The notes under the pieces were generated by a model. That model was given only the letters and a program-made list of their open reading frames with translations. It ran no database searches and was not told where the DNA came from. From a virus: a stretch of DNA of 64,000 nt. Both the position numbers and the translations under genes were made by a program. The DNA lies in IMG/VR virus record IMGVR_UViG_3300032675_000009, positions 1 through 64,000 of that record; one strand, given 5' to 3'. This document shows, one piece after another, positions 46,841 through 56,510 of the stretch. How positions within the stretch are numbered: the first letter of the stretch is position 1; every line of letters starts with the position of its first letter.

Positions 46841-48673
46841 ATGGGATCCCCGAACAACAGTTTGTATCAGGGACCGTTCAGCGCTCAGTTGGCGCCGATC
46901 GTTCCGGAGACGCCACGGCTGAACCCAAACACGCCTCCGACGAAAGCGGGCGGCGCGTTTTTTCTGGCATCGAAGTTCCTCGAGGGTGCGGCGCAGGCCA
47001 AGGCTCGGTCTTTTGCTCAAAAGGAACAAAAGAAGCAGGAGTATGTAGACAACCTGAATCGAAAAGTTCAAGAGGTGATGTCTGATCCGAAGTACACCGA
47101 TGAACAAAAGCATGCTTATATCCAGGCGGCGAATAATGCAATCGGTCCGCACATCAACGAAACCTTAAAAAAATCGGACAGTAAAAAAAATCCGGTCCTG
47201 GGGGCGGCCAAAAGTCTTTGGGATGGATTGACGGGCGGTAAGTACGAATCGACCAAGCCCGACCCCCAGAGTATTCAAGACTTCATGGCGGGAGCCGGGG
47301 AAAATATTCTTCGTGATCCGAAGGGGCTAAAAGCTACCTACGCGTCTCAATTGACTGGAACGTTCGATCAGGTTTTAGCTGCCCAGCCTCCGGGCACGCC
47401 GGTGACATTCGAGACGCTAAGGAATCACCCGGATGTCATTAGGGCGATTAACGCAACGCGGCCGTACTTGGGAGACCAAGGCGTTAATGACATCGTAAGC
47501 ACGTACACCGGAGCAAGGCAGAAAGAGCCGGCTCCAGGGAGCGTTGAAGCAATCCGTGCTGGCATGCAAAAAAAATACGGCCAGCCACAAACAGTTCCGC
47601 CTCCCGGGGCTCCGGGATCAACAGCACAGCAGCAAAACGCCTTACCCCCACTGGCTCCTGGATCCGCTCCAATACCAACTGCAGAGCCGCCGCTACCACG
47701 CAGTTCTACGGCAACTCAGCGTCCGGCTGTTTCCGATCAACAAATCCTTGCCGACATGACTGAGGCCGGATGGGCATCAAAGCCCACTTCGGGAATATCG
47801 AACGGAAAAGATGTCAATGCTGTCTACGTGAATAACCCCCTGGACTCCTCGCTTAACGGATATCGCGATGCCAACACCGGTAAGCTGCTGCCAAACTTTT
47901 CTCCTGTTCCCAAGGCCGGCGAAGAGCCGAAGTATGAAAAGGGAGAGCAGACAGAAATCAATGGCAAGGTGTATCAAGTCTACGTCAATCCCAGAAATCC
48001 CAAGGAATCGTATGTGGACATGGATCATCCGGTCTACAAGGCGCCCAAGGCGACAAAGGGCGGTGGCGGTGGTGGAGAAAAACCGTTAACGCCGGCGCAG
48101 AAGCTGAACATCACGAATAGCTACAAGGCAGCCTTGACGCGTAATCAGCAGCAGGCGGACGCGGCCGTAGCAAACTACTGGGCCCAGCTAAACAACGACA
48201 AAAATCCGCTGTCCATCAAGTTTACCGCCCAAAACAAAAACAATAACGAAGAGACACTTCAAATGCGCCAGCAGGAACTGGAGCGCTACAAGCGAGATGA
48301 GGTGTACGGGCCGAACGGGATTAAGGCGCGCGCCGATAAGCAGGCCCAGCAGGAGTACTACCAAAGCATCGCAGCGGTCAATCCTAATTTTGTCATCCCC
48401 GAGGAAACGACGGAGCCGCCAAAGCCTCGAGTAAACAAGGAAGCGTCGATCGGCAAGCAGGCGCCGGGTGAGGTAAAAGCGTCGACAGAAGCGCCGCCGA
48501 CCGCAAAAGGAATCGTGCCATCATCTGATCCAAGGCGCGCCGCCCTTAAGGCAAAAACTCCCAACATGGAAGCCCCGGATGACATTCTAAGGAAATACAT
48601 CATCTTGGCCAGGCAACACGGTGGCGATTACACTGAAGCGGTGAAGATGATGCAGCAAGACGGATACAGATAG
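46841..48673 (+). CDS. putative internal (ejection) virion protein, 610 aa
   Basis: Starts three bases after the previous stop. Charged helical N-terminus (AAQAKARSFAQKEQKKQEYV), Pro/Gln-rich linker (about 230-290), predicted small beta domain (about 310-385) and a Gly/Lys-rich C-terminal half ending in a helix motif DDILRKYIILARQHGGDYTE. No enzymatic motif seen. Placement between the S74 protein and the 1930-aa protein, plus composition, fits podovirus ejection proteins. Confidence 0.6.
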   Translation: MGSPNNSLYQGPFSAQLAPIVPETPRLNPNTPPTKAGGAFFLASKFLEGAAQAKARSFAQKEQKKQEYVDNLNRKVQEVMSDPKYTDEQKHAYIQAANNAIGPHINETLKKSDSKKNPVLGAAKSLWDGLTGGKYESTKPDPQSIQDFMAGAGENILRDPKGLKATYASQLTGTFDQVLAAQPPGTPVTFETLRNHPDVIRAINATRPYLGDQGVNDIVSTYTGARQKEPAPGSVEAIRAGMQKKYGQPQTVPPPGAPGSTAQQQNALPPLAPGSAPIPTAEPPLPRSSTATQRPAVSDQQILADMTEAGWASKPTSGISNGKDVNAVYVNNPLDSSLNGYRDANTGKLLPNFSPVPKAGEEPKYEKGEQTEINGKVYQVYVNPRNPKESYVDMDHPVYKAPKATKGGGGGGEKPLTPAQKLNITNSYKAALTRNQQQADAAVANYWAQLNNDKNPLSIKFTAQNKNNNEETLQMRQQELERYKRDEVYGPNGIKARADKQAQQEYYQSIAAVNPNFVIPEETTEPPKPRVNKEASIGKQAPGEVKASTEAPPTAKGIVPSSDPRRAALKAKTPNMEAPDDILRKYIILARQHGGDYTEAVKMMQQDGYR

Positions 48674-48685
48674 AGGACCTAACTC

Positions 48686-51600
48686 ATGGGATCTGCGGTT
48701 ATTGATTTGGAAACCCGCGCTCGTAGAATGGCAGCCACGATGCCTCGAGCGGATTCCACTGCGGATGTGTCATCCGACTTAGAGGCGCGCGCTAAGCGCA
48801 TGGCCGCGACCATGGCCGTAGAGCCGGTCCGGTCACCGAGCAATCAAGAATACGAGAAGCCGCCGTCGCTAATGGAGCGCGCCAAGAAAGTCGGTGGCGA
48901 ACTCCTGGGGTCAGCCCAGACGCCGATTCCGGTTACCCTCAACCGGATGCTCGGCACGCCGCAGGAATCGAACCCTATGGCGCAGAGCGGGAAGGCGCTG
49001 GGTCACACCATCCGGCAGGGACTGGGTGAAGCCGCCACCGCGCTCGTTGATATCCCGTTCGGCAAGGGAACAGCCGCGAAGATTGCAAACTATGAACCCG
49101 TCAATCCCGCGCTGAAGCATGTCAAGGACGCTGTGGATTTCGGCGGCGAACTGATTGAGCAGGGCAGTGAGGCGGCCGGTGGCCTGGTTGATTTCATGGC
49201 ATCACCGCTGGGTATTGCCACGGCCGGTGCTGGGATTATCCCGAAGGCGGCCGTCAAAGCGAGCGAGGTGGCGTTCGGCGCGCAGATGACTGGTGCCGCA
49301 TGGGAGAAGATCAAAAAGGCAATCGACGACCCCACGGCGCACAACTTAGCTGATGCGCTCGTAGGCACTGTTATGGCGGCGCTGCCGGCAGTGCATGGTG
49401 TCAGCGAACACCTCAACGTCGGCAAGGATCTCAAAACTGAATTCAAGGGGGACGTGACCCCGGAGCCGCCGAAGCCATTGGAGCAGCAGATGTCCAGCGG
49501 CGATCTCGCTAAGGCGCTGAAGTCCGAGAAAGATCCTGCCAAGCTCGACAAGTTGAAGGCGGAAGCAAAGAAGCGACTCCAGGAGCATTACAAGCAGGCG
49601 AGTCAGTCCGCATCGGTACCGCCTGAAAAGTTGTCCGATGCCGCGCTACAGCAGACGATGCAGGTGGAAACCGGACCGCGCCGGAAGGAACTCGAAGCTG
49701 AGGCCCAGAAGCGCGGCGTGCCCGTCGTTGCGCCGATACCCGCCGCGCAGGCGGCGGCCGAGACGTTCAAACCGATCACCGATTACGACGCACTGTTTGA
49801 CCAAGCCGATAAGTTGGAAGCACGCCGGAAACGCGAGAAGCCGACGATTCCCACTGAGGGACCGTCCGACGAGGAGCAGCGCCAAGCGGCGGCGCGCGAG
49901 GATGTTTCTTCCCAGTTGGGCAACACTGTTCCCTACGACCAATTGGAGCCGGAAGAGAAACAGGTCGTCGATGACTTCATTGCAGGTGGGTACATCGGCG
50001 TAGGGGCACCGGAGCGGCCTCCCGCAGCCGCTACGGAAGCGCCCTCAGTGGAACCGCCGAAGCCGCGCAGGTCTACTAAGGTCTACTTGGATGGGCAGCC
50101 GAGTTCGCTGATGTCAGATATTGTAAGTCGTTCAGGCCGTCTTGATATTGGCGCGGAAACTCATGGCGAGGGCGATGCTGGGCACTGGGAAGTCGGGCCA
50201 ACATCGGAAGAGTTTGGGCCGACATTCGTACCACGAAAAGTAAACCCGGCGCACTTAGCAACACAGGCGGACAACGCAAGAAATGCAAAGCCGCGAGTTG
50301 AAACGAAAGCGGCAGAACTTGGAACGGCACCGCCCGAACGTGAGACGAAACCCGTAGTTAGTGAAACGAAAGTAGTCTCCGGAGAACCCCCAGCACCGCG
50401 CCGAAATAAGAAAAACCAGCAGGCCAGGGCCAAAGCCGAGAACCTCAAAGGGAAAACCGTTCGCAACTACTTTGGTGAGTTGGATCAGGTGCTGGATGTT
50501 ACTTTTGACGGCGAGATACCAATCTACACGGTCAAGGACTTGGCGACCGGAGAGGTGCGCAATCACAGCACCCCAATCAAGGACAGTGACGTTGCGGTCT
50601 CCGCTGAACCGCCAGCTGGAAGGACAAGTGATGTCCATCGCGACCCGGAGACCCTGAAAAGGCTAGGACCGTCCACAGCCATAGACATTCAGCGCGACCA
50701 AGAGCCGCCGAAAAGACTTACGGACATGTCCGAATCCGGACAGGACGCGTCAACCGTTTCACGGGAAACATCAGAGGTCGAACCGAAGGAACAGTCAGAG
50801 TACCAAAAGAACTACGCTGCATTCAGTGCGGATGCCGGCTCCTACGAAAAGGGTTCTCGCGTCAAGGCGCTGACGGACAAGATCGCGCAGCACGCCAGAA
50901 CGCTCGGCATGAAGCCGGAGGAACTGCAAAAGGAGTTGAGTGACGTTTACGGCTGGGCGCCGCGTGACGTCGACATTGCGGTAGGGAAAGCGTTCAAGAC
51001 ATCAGAGGTGTCAGCCGAGCCACCACCGAAGCGCGCGCGCAAGGGAAGCGGCGGCAAGGTTGTAGTCTCACGACCAACCCAAGAGGCGAGCGTGGAGCCT
51101 CCGGCGCCACGACGGAGTGGATGGGAAAGTCAGCCCGCCCCGGACTGGTGGAAGAAGGCCCACGGATCGGAGTCGATTACTGAGCCATGGGATACCGTGC
51201 GGGACGCCTATGTCAAGCGCACTCAAACAGATCCGCAATTCCAGCAGACGATGATGGACTACGCCCACGACTGGGCTGACGGCACGGCGGAAGCGGGGCG
51301 CGATCGCAGGGCTATGTCCGAATCCGGACCTGAGGCCAGCGCTGAGCCACCGGCCAGGTCTGGTTCATTGCTGGACAAAGTGCAGTCCATGGAACCGATC
51401 AAAGGCGTTCCGGTTTCCACGCTTCGCTTGCGTAAGGAGTTCCCGGGGCTCACCAAGGAAGAGTTCGACCAGCAGGCCCTGAGGCTCCGCAAGGAGCAGA
51501 AGGTGTTCCTATCGCAGTACGGGGACAACGTGAACAACCTGAGCCAAGCGGACCGGGACATATTGATTCACGATCCGGCGACCGGCGAGTACTTCGTGGC

Positions 51601-54478
51601 CGTGGCGGAGCGCACTTCGGATGAAGCGCCAGGTGGAGATGAACCGCCGGAAACGCCGGATCGCAACGGCGATATTCCCGACGACAATCGCAACGTTGTA
51701 GGCAATCCGTACAAGATCAAAGGCAGCAAAATCAGAAAGGGCAACGGGTCGATTGACTTCGGGGCCTACGTTTCCAAGATCAACGATGGCATCAGGGAAG
51801 CGTGGGATCGGGTTCGCCATCCAGACAAATACACCCAGCATTCCAGTGTTAAGGCCAACGTCATGGACTGGATGATCCGAAACCTTTCGGAGTTGTCTGA
51901 GGTGGCGCCTGATGTTCACACCGATGCGCTGCGTGCGACCGGAAGCAAGGGGCAAGCTAACATCTTGTCTGTCACCGTGCTGCCCAGGATTGCGAAAGCG
52001 CTAGAGGGAAGCCAAATTAGCCCGGATATATTCCTCGCCGCTCTTGAGCAAGACCGTTTGGATGGAATCAAGTCGGGATGGGGAAGACTGGCTGCAGATG
52101 TTCGGAGATTGACTCCGGATGAGTTCATGGCATCCGCTGGCGCTTACCAGTGGTTTGTCGACGCGATCAAGGACAAAAGCGCGTTCCAGGGTGACACAGT
52201 AGCCGAAGCCTATCTGCGAGGAATCGGCGGCCGGATGACCCAACTGATCGAGAACAATAAACTCGAAGAAGCCAGAAACCTGGCGGCCGGTGCATATGAA
52301 CTGGCCGCTCAGAAAACAGGAACGATCTTTGGCTCGAAGCCGGCTCAGTTGCAGTACTCGAAGATCAGTGTCAATGATCCTCACGTAGCCGAGGCGCTGA
52401 AGATTTACAAGGAGGGCATCGAGGCACCGGCGGCGAAGGCACATAAGCGGAACGAGGGTGTGTTTGCGGATTGGGTGGGGCCGAAGTTCGGCACTTGGGT
52501 TCCGCTGTCTGCTCCTAAGGAAACGGGCATCCGCCGATGGCTGCAAATTCCCGCATCCTCACCGTACAAGAAAGGGCGCAACATCGCCAATTACTTCACG
52601 ACCGGGTTGAGCAAGGACTACGACCTGACGTGGCGCGGCATGCTCGAAACTCTTGGGGCGTACAACCGAAACTCCAATATGAATGCGCTCAAAGAAGCCA
52701 TGGTGCATTTCGGGATAATCCAAGAGGTAAAGCCATACAAGAGCGCGCCAGCGGAAATATACTATGCCGGTAAAATGGTTCCGGCGGTCGTTATACCCTT
52801 GGGGGTTGATCGTATCCAGAAGTCCGCCAGCGGAAAACTGAATTTCATCCCTGCTCGAAAAGGCGTAATCCCGGCGACGATCAAAAACGAGATTGATATT
52901 TTGCTGAAGCACTACAAGGACCCAGCCACTGGTATGGCAGCGGTAGCTGAGGGCATGGCTGCAGTGTTGACCAAAGGCACATTGATGGGGGTAACCGATG
53001 CCGAATTCCACTCCCTGAATTTATTGGGCGGACTCATCGGTAATACCCCATGGCTGGAGAACTCACTGTTTTCAAAAACGGTCGGTGGTTGGTTCCCGAT
53101 CAAGGCGCTTCACGCGATCTACAAGCTCTCCAATATTGACCCGCTGGACCCGAAGTGGGCTAAGTCACTGCAGGAGTTGGCGGACCTTGGTTTGGTGCCA
53201 GACAAGTACGGCCATGAGACGTACAGCAAGAAACTTGCGGAATTGACTGGTGCTGAAAAGGTTACATTCAGCGCCGGGCCACTGTTGTTCGGCCCAAAGG
53301 GCATTGACATCCGCGCCAGGTTGCTGATGTACGAAATCTCTAAAGAGGTCAACCCTCTGGCGACTCCGCAACAGCACTTCAGGTTTGTCAGTCAGTTGGG
53401 AAATTACGTTCGCGATAATCAAAGTTTCGTGGAGCGCGGTTTGAAAAATGTGAATCTAGGCACGTTCGCCACGGCTGGACTTACCGCTTTCCGGAATGGC
53501 GTCAACGCGGCATTCAGTACGGGACCGCTTCCGATCAGGCCGGAAATCGAGCGAGCCGCGAATCCGCCGGAATCTTACAAGGGCGACCCCAAGCGCGTCA
53601 TCGAGATGCAGAAGATGACGAACGAGGAGTGGCAGTCCCATGCGGCCATGCAGCGTTTCAAGGAGAAGGTGCGGCAGCAGATGACGGTTGGCATAGTCAG
53701 CATGGCTGCTACGGCCCTCATAGCCAACTACGCTGTTCGCCAAAAGTGGGCGTGGGATGATAAAGCCCAACGTTTAGGAAAAGTCATTGCCCCGGACTGG
53801 CTCAGACAGAGCACGTTCGGAATTAGCTACTGGGGACCGGACCTGAACAAACTTGGCTACTTGGATATCAGAACGTTCAACCCGGATATGTTCCGCGTCT
53901 CAGAGATCACGGGAGTGGAGAATTTTCTCAATACACTGCAAAAAGGTGGCAGCGTGGGAATGGCTAGCGAAGAAGCCAAGCGGCAATTCTACAACTCCGC
54001 TATGGCTCCAGTAACTCGTAGCCCCGTGGTCAGGTTCGCAACAGTTGCGGCGTTCGGTAAGGAGCCGTACATCACGCAGTTGAGAAATCGGCAGACAGGA
54101 GCGCCGGAGGTTACTTGGATGTCAGCCTCCAAAACCAAGCAGCCTGGGCTTTCGCAGGAAGCAGAGAACATCAGGGAGGCGTTCGCCGGCATCAACCCCA
54201 TGGGGCTTCAGTGGTCGGGTGCGATGGGATTGGGCGAGCGCGGCGAACTGGAAGAATCGTACGGTGGAAAAGCGTGGGTAAGGAATGCAACCGGAATGGT
54301 ATTTCCCCGCTTCTTCGCACTAGGGGAAAACCCTGACTTGGAAACCAAGAAGCTGAAGGACCTCCAGAAGCGGATCGATGCAACCGTGAAGAAAGAAGAG
54401 ACCCCTCCCGAACTACGAACGCACGGTCACGCGAATTCCGCCGCGCCGCCGGCACCACGAAGATCGCACCACAAATGA
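48686..54478 (+). CDS. giant putative ejection protein, 1930 aa
   Basis: The largest late protein apart from the nozzle-like one. N-terminal tandem motif (LETRARRMAATM, LEARAKRMAATM), an Ala/Gly-rich amphipathic region (about 100-245), then a long disordered section (about 250-1000) with repeated [SG]-x-EPPxPRR motifs (near residues 454, 565, 639, 776, 801, 885 and at the very end). Residues about 1020-1900 are an ordered helical region. It resembles the giant internal proteins of podoviruses that are ejected with DNA. I see no lysozyme or polymerase motif. Two dispersed-palindrome copies code MSESG in the disordered region. Confidence 0.6.
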   Translation: MGSAVIDLETRARRMAATMPRADSTADVSSDLEARAKRMAATMAVEPVRSPSNQEYEKPPSLMERAKKVGGELLGSAQTPIPVTLNRMLGTPQESNPMAQSGKALGHTIRQGLGEAATALVDIPFGKGTAAKIANYEPVNPALKHVKDAVDFGGELIEQGSEAAGGLVDFMASPLGIATAGAGIIPKAAVKASEVAFGAQMTGAAWEKIKKAIDDPTAHNLADALVGTVMAALPAVHGVSEHLNVGKDLKTEFKGDVTPEPPKPLEQQMSSGDLAKALKSEKDPAKLDKLKAEAKKRLQEHYKQASQSASVPPEKLSDAALQQTMQVETGPRRKELEAEAQKRGVPVVAPIPAAQAAAETFKPITDYDALFDQADKLEARRKREKPTIPTEGPSDEEQRQAAAREDVSSQLGNTVPYDQLEPEEKQVVDDFIAGGYIGVGAPERPPAAATEAPSVEPPKPRRSTKVYLDGQPSSLMSDIVSRSGRLDIGAETHGEGDAGHWEVGPTSEEFGPTFVPRKVNPAHLATQADNARNAKPRVETKAAELGTAPPERETKPVVSETKVVSGEPPAPRRNKKNQQARAKAENLKGKTVRNYFGELDQVLDVTFDGEIPIYTVKDLATGEVRNHSTPIKDSDVAVSAEPPAGRTSDVHRDPETLKRLGPSTAIDIQRDQEPPKRLTDMSESGQDASTVSRETSEVEPKEQSEYQKNYAAFSADAGSYEKGSRVKALTDKIAQHARTLGMKPEELQKELSDVYGWAPRDVDIAVGKAFKTSEVSAEPPPKRARKGSGGKVVVSRPTQEASVEPPAPRRSGWESQPAPDWWKKAHGSESITEPWDTVRDAYVKRTQTDPQFQQTMMDYAHDWADGTAEAGRDRRAMSESGPEASAEPPARSGSLLDKVQSMEPIKGVPVSTLRLRKEFPGLTKEEFDQQALRLRKEQKVFLSQYGDNVNNLSQADRDILIHDPATGEYFVAVAERTSDEAPGGDEPPETPDRNGDIPDDNRNVVGNPYKIKGSKIRKGNGSIDFGAYVSKINDGIREAWDRVRHPDKYTQHSSVKANVMDWMIRNLSELSEVAPDVHTDALRATGSKGQANILSVTVLPRIAKALEGSQISPDIFLAALEQDRLDGIKSGWGRLAADVRRLTPDEFMASAGAYQWFVDAIKDKSAFQGDTVAEAYLRGIGGRMTQLIENNKLEEARNLAAGAYELAAQKTGTIFGSKPAQLQYSKISVNDPHVAEALKIYKEGIEAPAAKAHKRNEGVFADWVGPKFGTWVPLSAPKETGIRRWLQIPASSPYKKGRNIANYFTTGLSKDYDLTWRGMLETLGAYNRNSNMNALKEAMVHFGIIQEVKPYKSAPAEIYYAGKMVPAVVIPLGVDRIQKSASGKLNFIPARKGVIPATIKNEIDILLKHYKDPATGMAAVAEGMAAVLTKGTLMGVTDAEFHSLNLLGGLIGNTPWLENSLFSKTVGGWFPIKALHAIYKLSNIDPLDPKWAKSLQELADLGLVPDKYGHETYSKKLAELTGAEKVTFSAGPLLFGPKGIDIRARLLMYEISKEVNPLATPQQHFRFVSQLGNYVRDNQSFVERGLKNVNLGTFATAGLTAFRNGVNAAFSTGPLPIRPEIERAANPPESYKGDPKRVIEMQKMTNEEWQSHAAMQRFKEKVRQQMTVGIVSMAATALIANYAVRQKWAWDDKAQRLGKVIAPDWLRQSTFGISYWGPDLNKLGYLDIRTFNPDMFRVSEITGVENFLNTLQKGGSVGMASEEAKRQFYNSAMAPVTRSPVVRFATVAAFGKEPYITQLRNRQTGAPEVTWMSASKTKQPGLSQEAENIREAFAGINPMGLQWSGAMGLGERGELEESYGGKAWVRNATGMVFPRFFALGENPDLETKKLKDLQKRIDATVKKEETPPELRTHGHANSAAPPAPRRSHHK
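50725..50742. repeat. dispersed palindrome, inverted orientation
   Basis: CATGTCCGAATCCGGACA; coding D-M-S-E-S-G-Q in the disordered region of the 1930-aa protein. A second copy, core GTCCGAATCCGGAC at 51316-51329, codes M-S-E-S-G-P. Confidence 0.8.
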
Positions 54479-54495
54479 GAAAGGAACAACCACGC

Positions 54496-54864
54496 ATGCC
54501 CACTGACTACAGACACCCTTCGAGCGACGTAGCCCTCAACCTGATGCACTCAGTCGTCCAGCAGTGCTTGTTCAACCGGGCGTTCCCCGCCGAACTAAAG
54601 ATCTTGGACAGGGATATGAAGGTGATTGATCAAGTGCGACTTGTGTCGGCCGAGGACGAATCGATTAAGGCGGCCATGCGGTTGATCCGCCGCACCAGCC
54701 AAGCTCACGCGGTTCGCATTGAGCCTGGCCCCCAGTCAACCGTTGCGGTGAGGTGCTGGATTAAGATCGTCTCGTCATACCAAACGCCGGACGATCGAGC
54801 GTCGGCCACGCGCAGCGTGTGGGAGCGAAATTACGGCATTGACCCGGACGGGCTTACGGCCTGA
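54496..54864 (+). CDS. last late gene, hypothetical 122 aa
   Basis: GAAAGGA precedes ATG 54496 (MPTDYRHPSSDVALNLMHSV); an ATGA-overlapping start at 54475 would add seven residues. Mixed alpha/beta protein with VVQQCLFNRAFPAELKILDR and AVRIEPGPQSTVAVRCWIKI. No family. Its 3' end overlaps the convergent 38-aa gene by 11 bases, marking the switch to the leftward block. Confidence 0.6.
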   Translation: MPTDYRHPSSDVALNLMHSVVQQCLFNRAFPAELKILDRDMKVIDQVRLVSAEDESIKAAMRLIRRTSQAHAVRIEPGPQSTVAVRCWIKIVSSYQTPDDRASATRSVWERNYGIDPDGLTA

Positions 54865-54970
54865 CCTGCTTACAACTTAGGTCTCCCCAGTTAACGCCGT
54901 CACTGACGCCGCACTTCTCGATCGCCACGTCTGTGGCTTGGCGTAGTTTGACTAATTCCTCTCGGTTCAT
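54854..54970 (-). CDS. last gene of the leftward operon, 38 aa
   Basis: ATGA overlap with the upstream 53-aa gene. Codes MNREELVKLRQATDVAIEKC and a short tail. Small helical protein, unknown family. Confidence 0.5.
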   Translation of the reverse strand: MNREELVKLRQATDVAIEKCGVSDGVNWGDLSCKQVRP

Positions 54971-55128
54971 TGCGCATACATCCAAGCCTGAACATCGCAG
55001 CGAAGGAACTCGGCTACGGTGCTGTTGTTCCGCACGAACCTGAGAGTGTGCTCCCCGGTTTCGATACTGTCGCATTTTACTGTGAAGGGATTCTCTCGAC
55101 CCCTGACGTAAATCTGGAAGGTGTTCAC
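54967..55128 (-). CDS. hypothetical protein, 53 aa
   Basis: GTG start overlapping the TGA of the Acb2/Tad1-like gene. Codes MNTFQIYVRGRENPFTVKCD, then FVRNNSTVAEFLRCDVQAWM; predicted as a small beta-sheet protein with two Cys. It is coupled to its neighbours on both sides. Many phages carry a similarly small beta protein in this kind of operon; no named family. Confidence 0.6.
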   Translation of the reverse strand: MNTFQIYVRGRENPFTVKCDSIETGEHTLRFVRNNSTVAEFLRCDVQAWMYAQ

Positions 55129-55496
55129 TTGACCAACTCTCCCTCAACGCCGCGCGCGATGCGCTCCTTGGTGCGGTTCTGCAGGAACTGCAACCCAATG
55201 CCGATGTGCTCCAAAGCGCAGGCATTTGCCGTACAGGTAAATGGCCCGTCCTGGAACGAGTTCAATCGGTCCATCACGATCGCTAGTAGCGCCTCGTGAG
55301 TGAGTCCATTCACACCTGCTTCCTTGATCGGTCCGTTCTGGAATTTAATCAGAACAGACTCCGGGTCATCGTGTCCGAATCCGGACACCAAGTACTCATG
55401 GTTCGCCCCGCCGGCTCCCGGCTCGTCGATCACCTCGATCTTCAACTGATGGTTTGCCGAATCGCCTTCGACAATGTGGTCTGTGATTGTTCTCAT
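55125..55496 (-). CDS. Acb2/Tad1 hairpin-domain protein (candidate cyclic-nucleotide sponge), 123 aa
   Basis: The C-terminal 65 residues match the family annotated as Acb2/Tad1 hairpin domain: KFQNGPIKEAGVNGLTHEAL, IVMDRLNSFQDGPFTCTANA, and LQFLQNRTKERIARGVEG. Characterised Acb2 and Tad1 proteins bind cyclic di- or trinucleotides or gcADPR-type signals and thereby block CBASS or Thoeris defence. Whether this divergent member does so is not shown. The N-terminal 55 residues (NHEYLVSGFGHDDPES) include a dispersed-palindrome copy. GAGAGAAGGG Shine-Dalgarno. Confidence 0.65.
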   Translation of the reverse strand: MRTITDHIVEGDSANHQLKIEVIDEPGAGGANHEYLVSGFGHDDPESVLIKFQNGPIKEAGVNGLTHEALLAIVMDRLNSFQDGPFTCTANACALEHIGIGLQFLQNRTKERIARGVEGELVK

Positions 55497-55530
55497 GTTA
55501 ATCGTTTTTCCCTTCTCTCAAAACTAACTT

Positions 55531-55959
55531 TTATCGAGTCCCTTTCTTCGCTCGCAGGCGAAGTCCGGATTCGGACATGGGAATCGGCCTCGGCATGATC
55601 TCGACAACCGTTTTGTAGTGGTCGGAGATCACCGCCGGCTCAATAATAATACGCCCGTTGTTCCGGGCGATGGAATCGTTCTTCAAGACCTTCATTTTGA
55701 CAAGGCAATCCAGGAGCGTGCTGACCATGTTATCTCGATCGCTTCGGCCGTCCGCCACAGTAAACATGAACCAGATGTCCGGGGACTCCAGGTTGAGATC
55801 GCGGTACTCGCCCGGAACCTGCAGCATAATCGCATTCATTGAGTCCTGGGCCTTCTTCGAGTTGGCCACCCGCATCTTGCCGTCCTTGCCTACGAACGGA
55901 GTCTTGCTGTTCTTCTTGGCTTCGACCTTACCGAAGAACTCTAGGGTGATCAGGCTCAT
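55531..55959 (-). CDS. RusA-like Holliday-junction resolvase, 142 aa
   Basis: Pattern of RusA-type endonucleases: a beta N-terminus with Lys/Asn-rich loop (LEFFGKVEAKKNSKTPFVGK), VANSKKAQDSMN, then SDRDNMVSTLLDCLVKMKVL with the Asp pair that binds Mg2+, and DSIARNNGRIIIEPAV. Resolves or trims branched DNA before packaging. Start MSLITLEFF overlaps the HNH stop (ATGA). A dispersed-palindrome copy near the C-terminus codes MSESG. Confidence 0.7.
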   Translation of the reverse strand: MSLITLEFFGKVEAKKNSKTPFVGKDGKMRVANSKKAQDSMNAIMLQVPGEYRDLNLESPDIWFMFTVADGRSDRDNMVSTLLDCLVKMKVLKNDSIARNNGRIIIEPAVISDHYKTVVEIMPRPIPMSESGLRLRAKKGTR

Positions 55960-56375
55960 GCGATGACCTTCAATCCATGGGCTTTGCCATGACAACCGGC
56001 ACACAATGCGCGGAGATTAGATGGCTCGTGCGTTCCACCCTGACTCCTGAATTTCACGTGATGCACCTGAAGCGGTTTGACGCCACCACAGTCCTCGCAC
56101 CTGTAGTCGCACTGCTTCAGCCTCAGTTTCTTGTGAAGATCCAAGACCGTCTGGACCAGCACCGCAAGCGCGCCCTTGAGGGTAGTGTCGGTGATCATGA
56201 CGGCCGTTCCATCGCAGATCTTCGTGGCCACGGTGAGCATTCTACTGCCAGGCACAGCTGGCAATACCTCGATAGGGTAGCCGATCATCTTCTCGGCGTG
56301 CAGGATAGTCACTACCAGATCATACGGAATTCGTTGACGGAATGCAAGGGGGGATTTACTCCAGGCCGATCCCAC
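55956..56375 (-). CDS. HNH endonuclease, 139 aa
   Basis: The C-terminal half is an HNH motif with zinc cysteines: CDYRCEDCGG, VKPLQVHHVKFRSQGGTHEP, SNLRALCAGCHGKAHG. The N-terminal half (IPYDLVVTILHAEKMIGYPI, GTAVMITDTTLKGALAVLVQ) is an unassigned alpha/beta domain. It may be a free-standing (homing-type) or packaging-associated nuclease. GTG start because the frame is closed just upstream. Confidence 0.75.
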   Translation of the reverse strand: MGSAWSKSPLAFRQRIPYDLVVTILHAEKMIGYPIEVLPAVPGSRMLTVATKICDGTAVMITDTTLKGALAVLVQTVLDLHKKLRLKQCDYRCEDCGGVKPLQVHHVKFRSQGGTHEPSNLRALCAGCHGKAHGLKVIA

Positions 56376-56452
56376 TGCGTCCGCTCACCTGGACGGCCCA
56401 AAGAGAACACCGTGCCGGAAGCGGAAGAAACGGCACGCCGATAGGGTATCAC

Positions 56453-56480
56453 AAAAAAGGCCCCCTGTACTAGCGGGGCC
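56453..56480 (-). terminator. leftward terminator
   Basis: On the minus strand GGCCCC and GGGGCC form a stem followed by six T, 31 bases after the stop of the 56511-57263 gene. It separates the DnaB-to-250-aa part of the leftward block from the HNH/RusA/Acb2 part. Confidence 0.75.
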
Positions 56481-56510
56481 ATTGCAGTGGTGCTACTCCG
56501 TCACCGAAGG

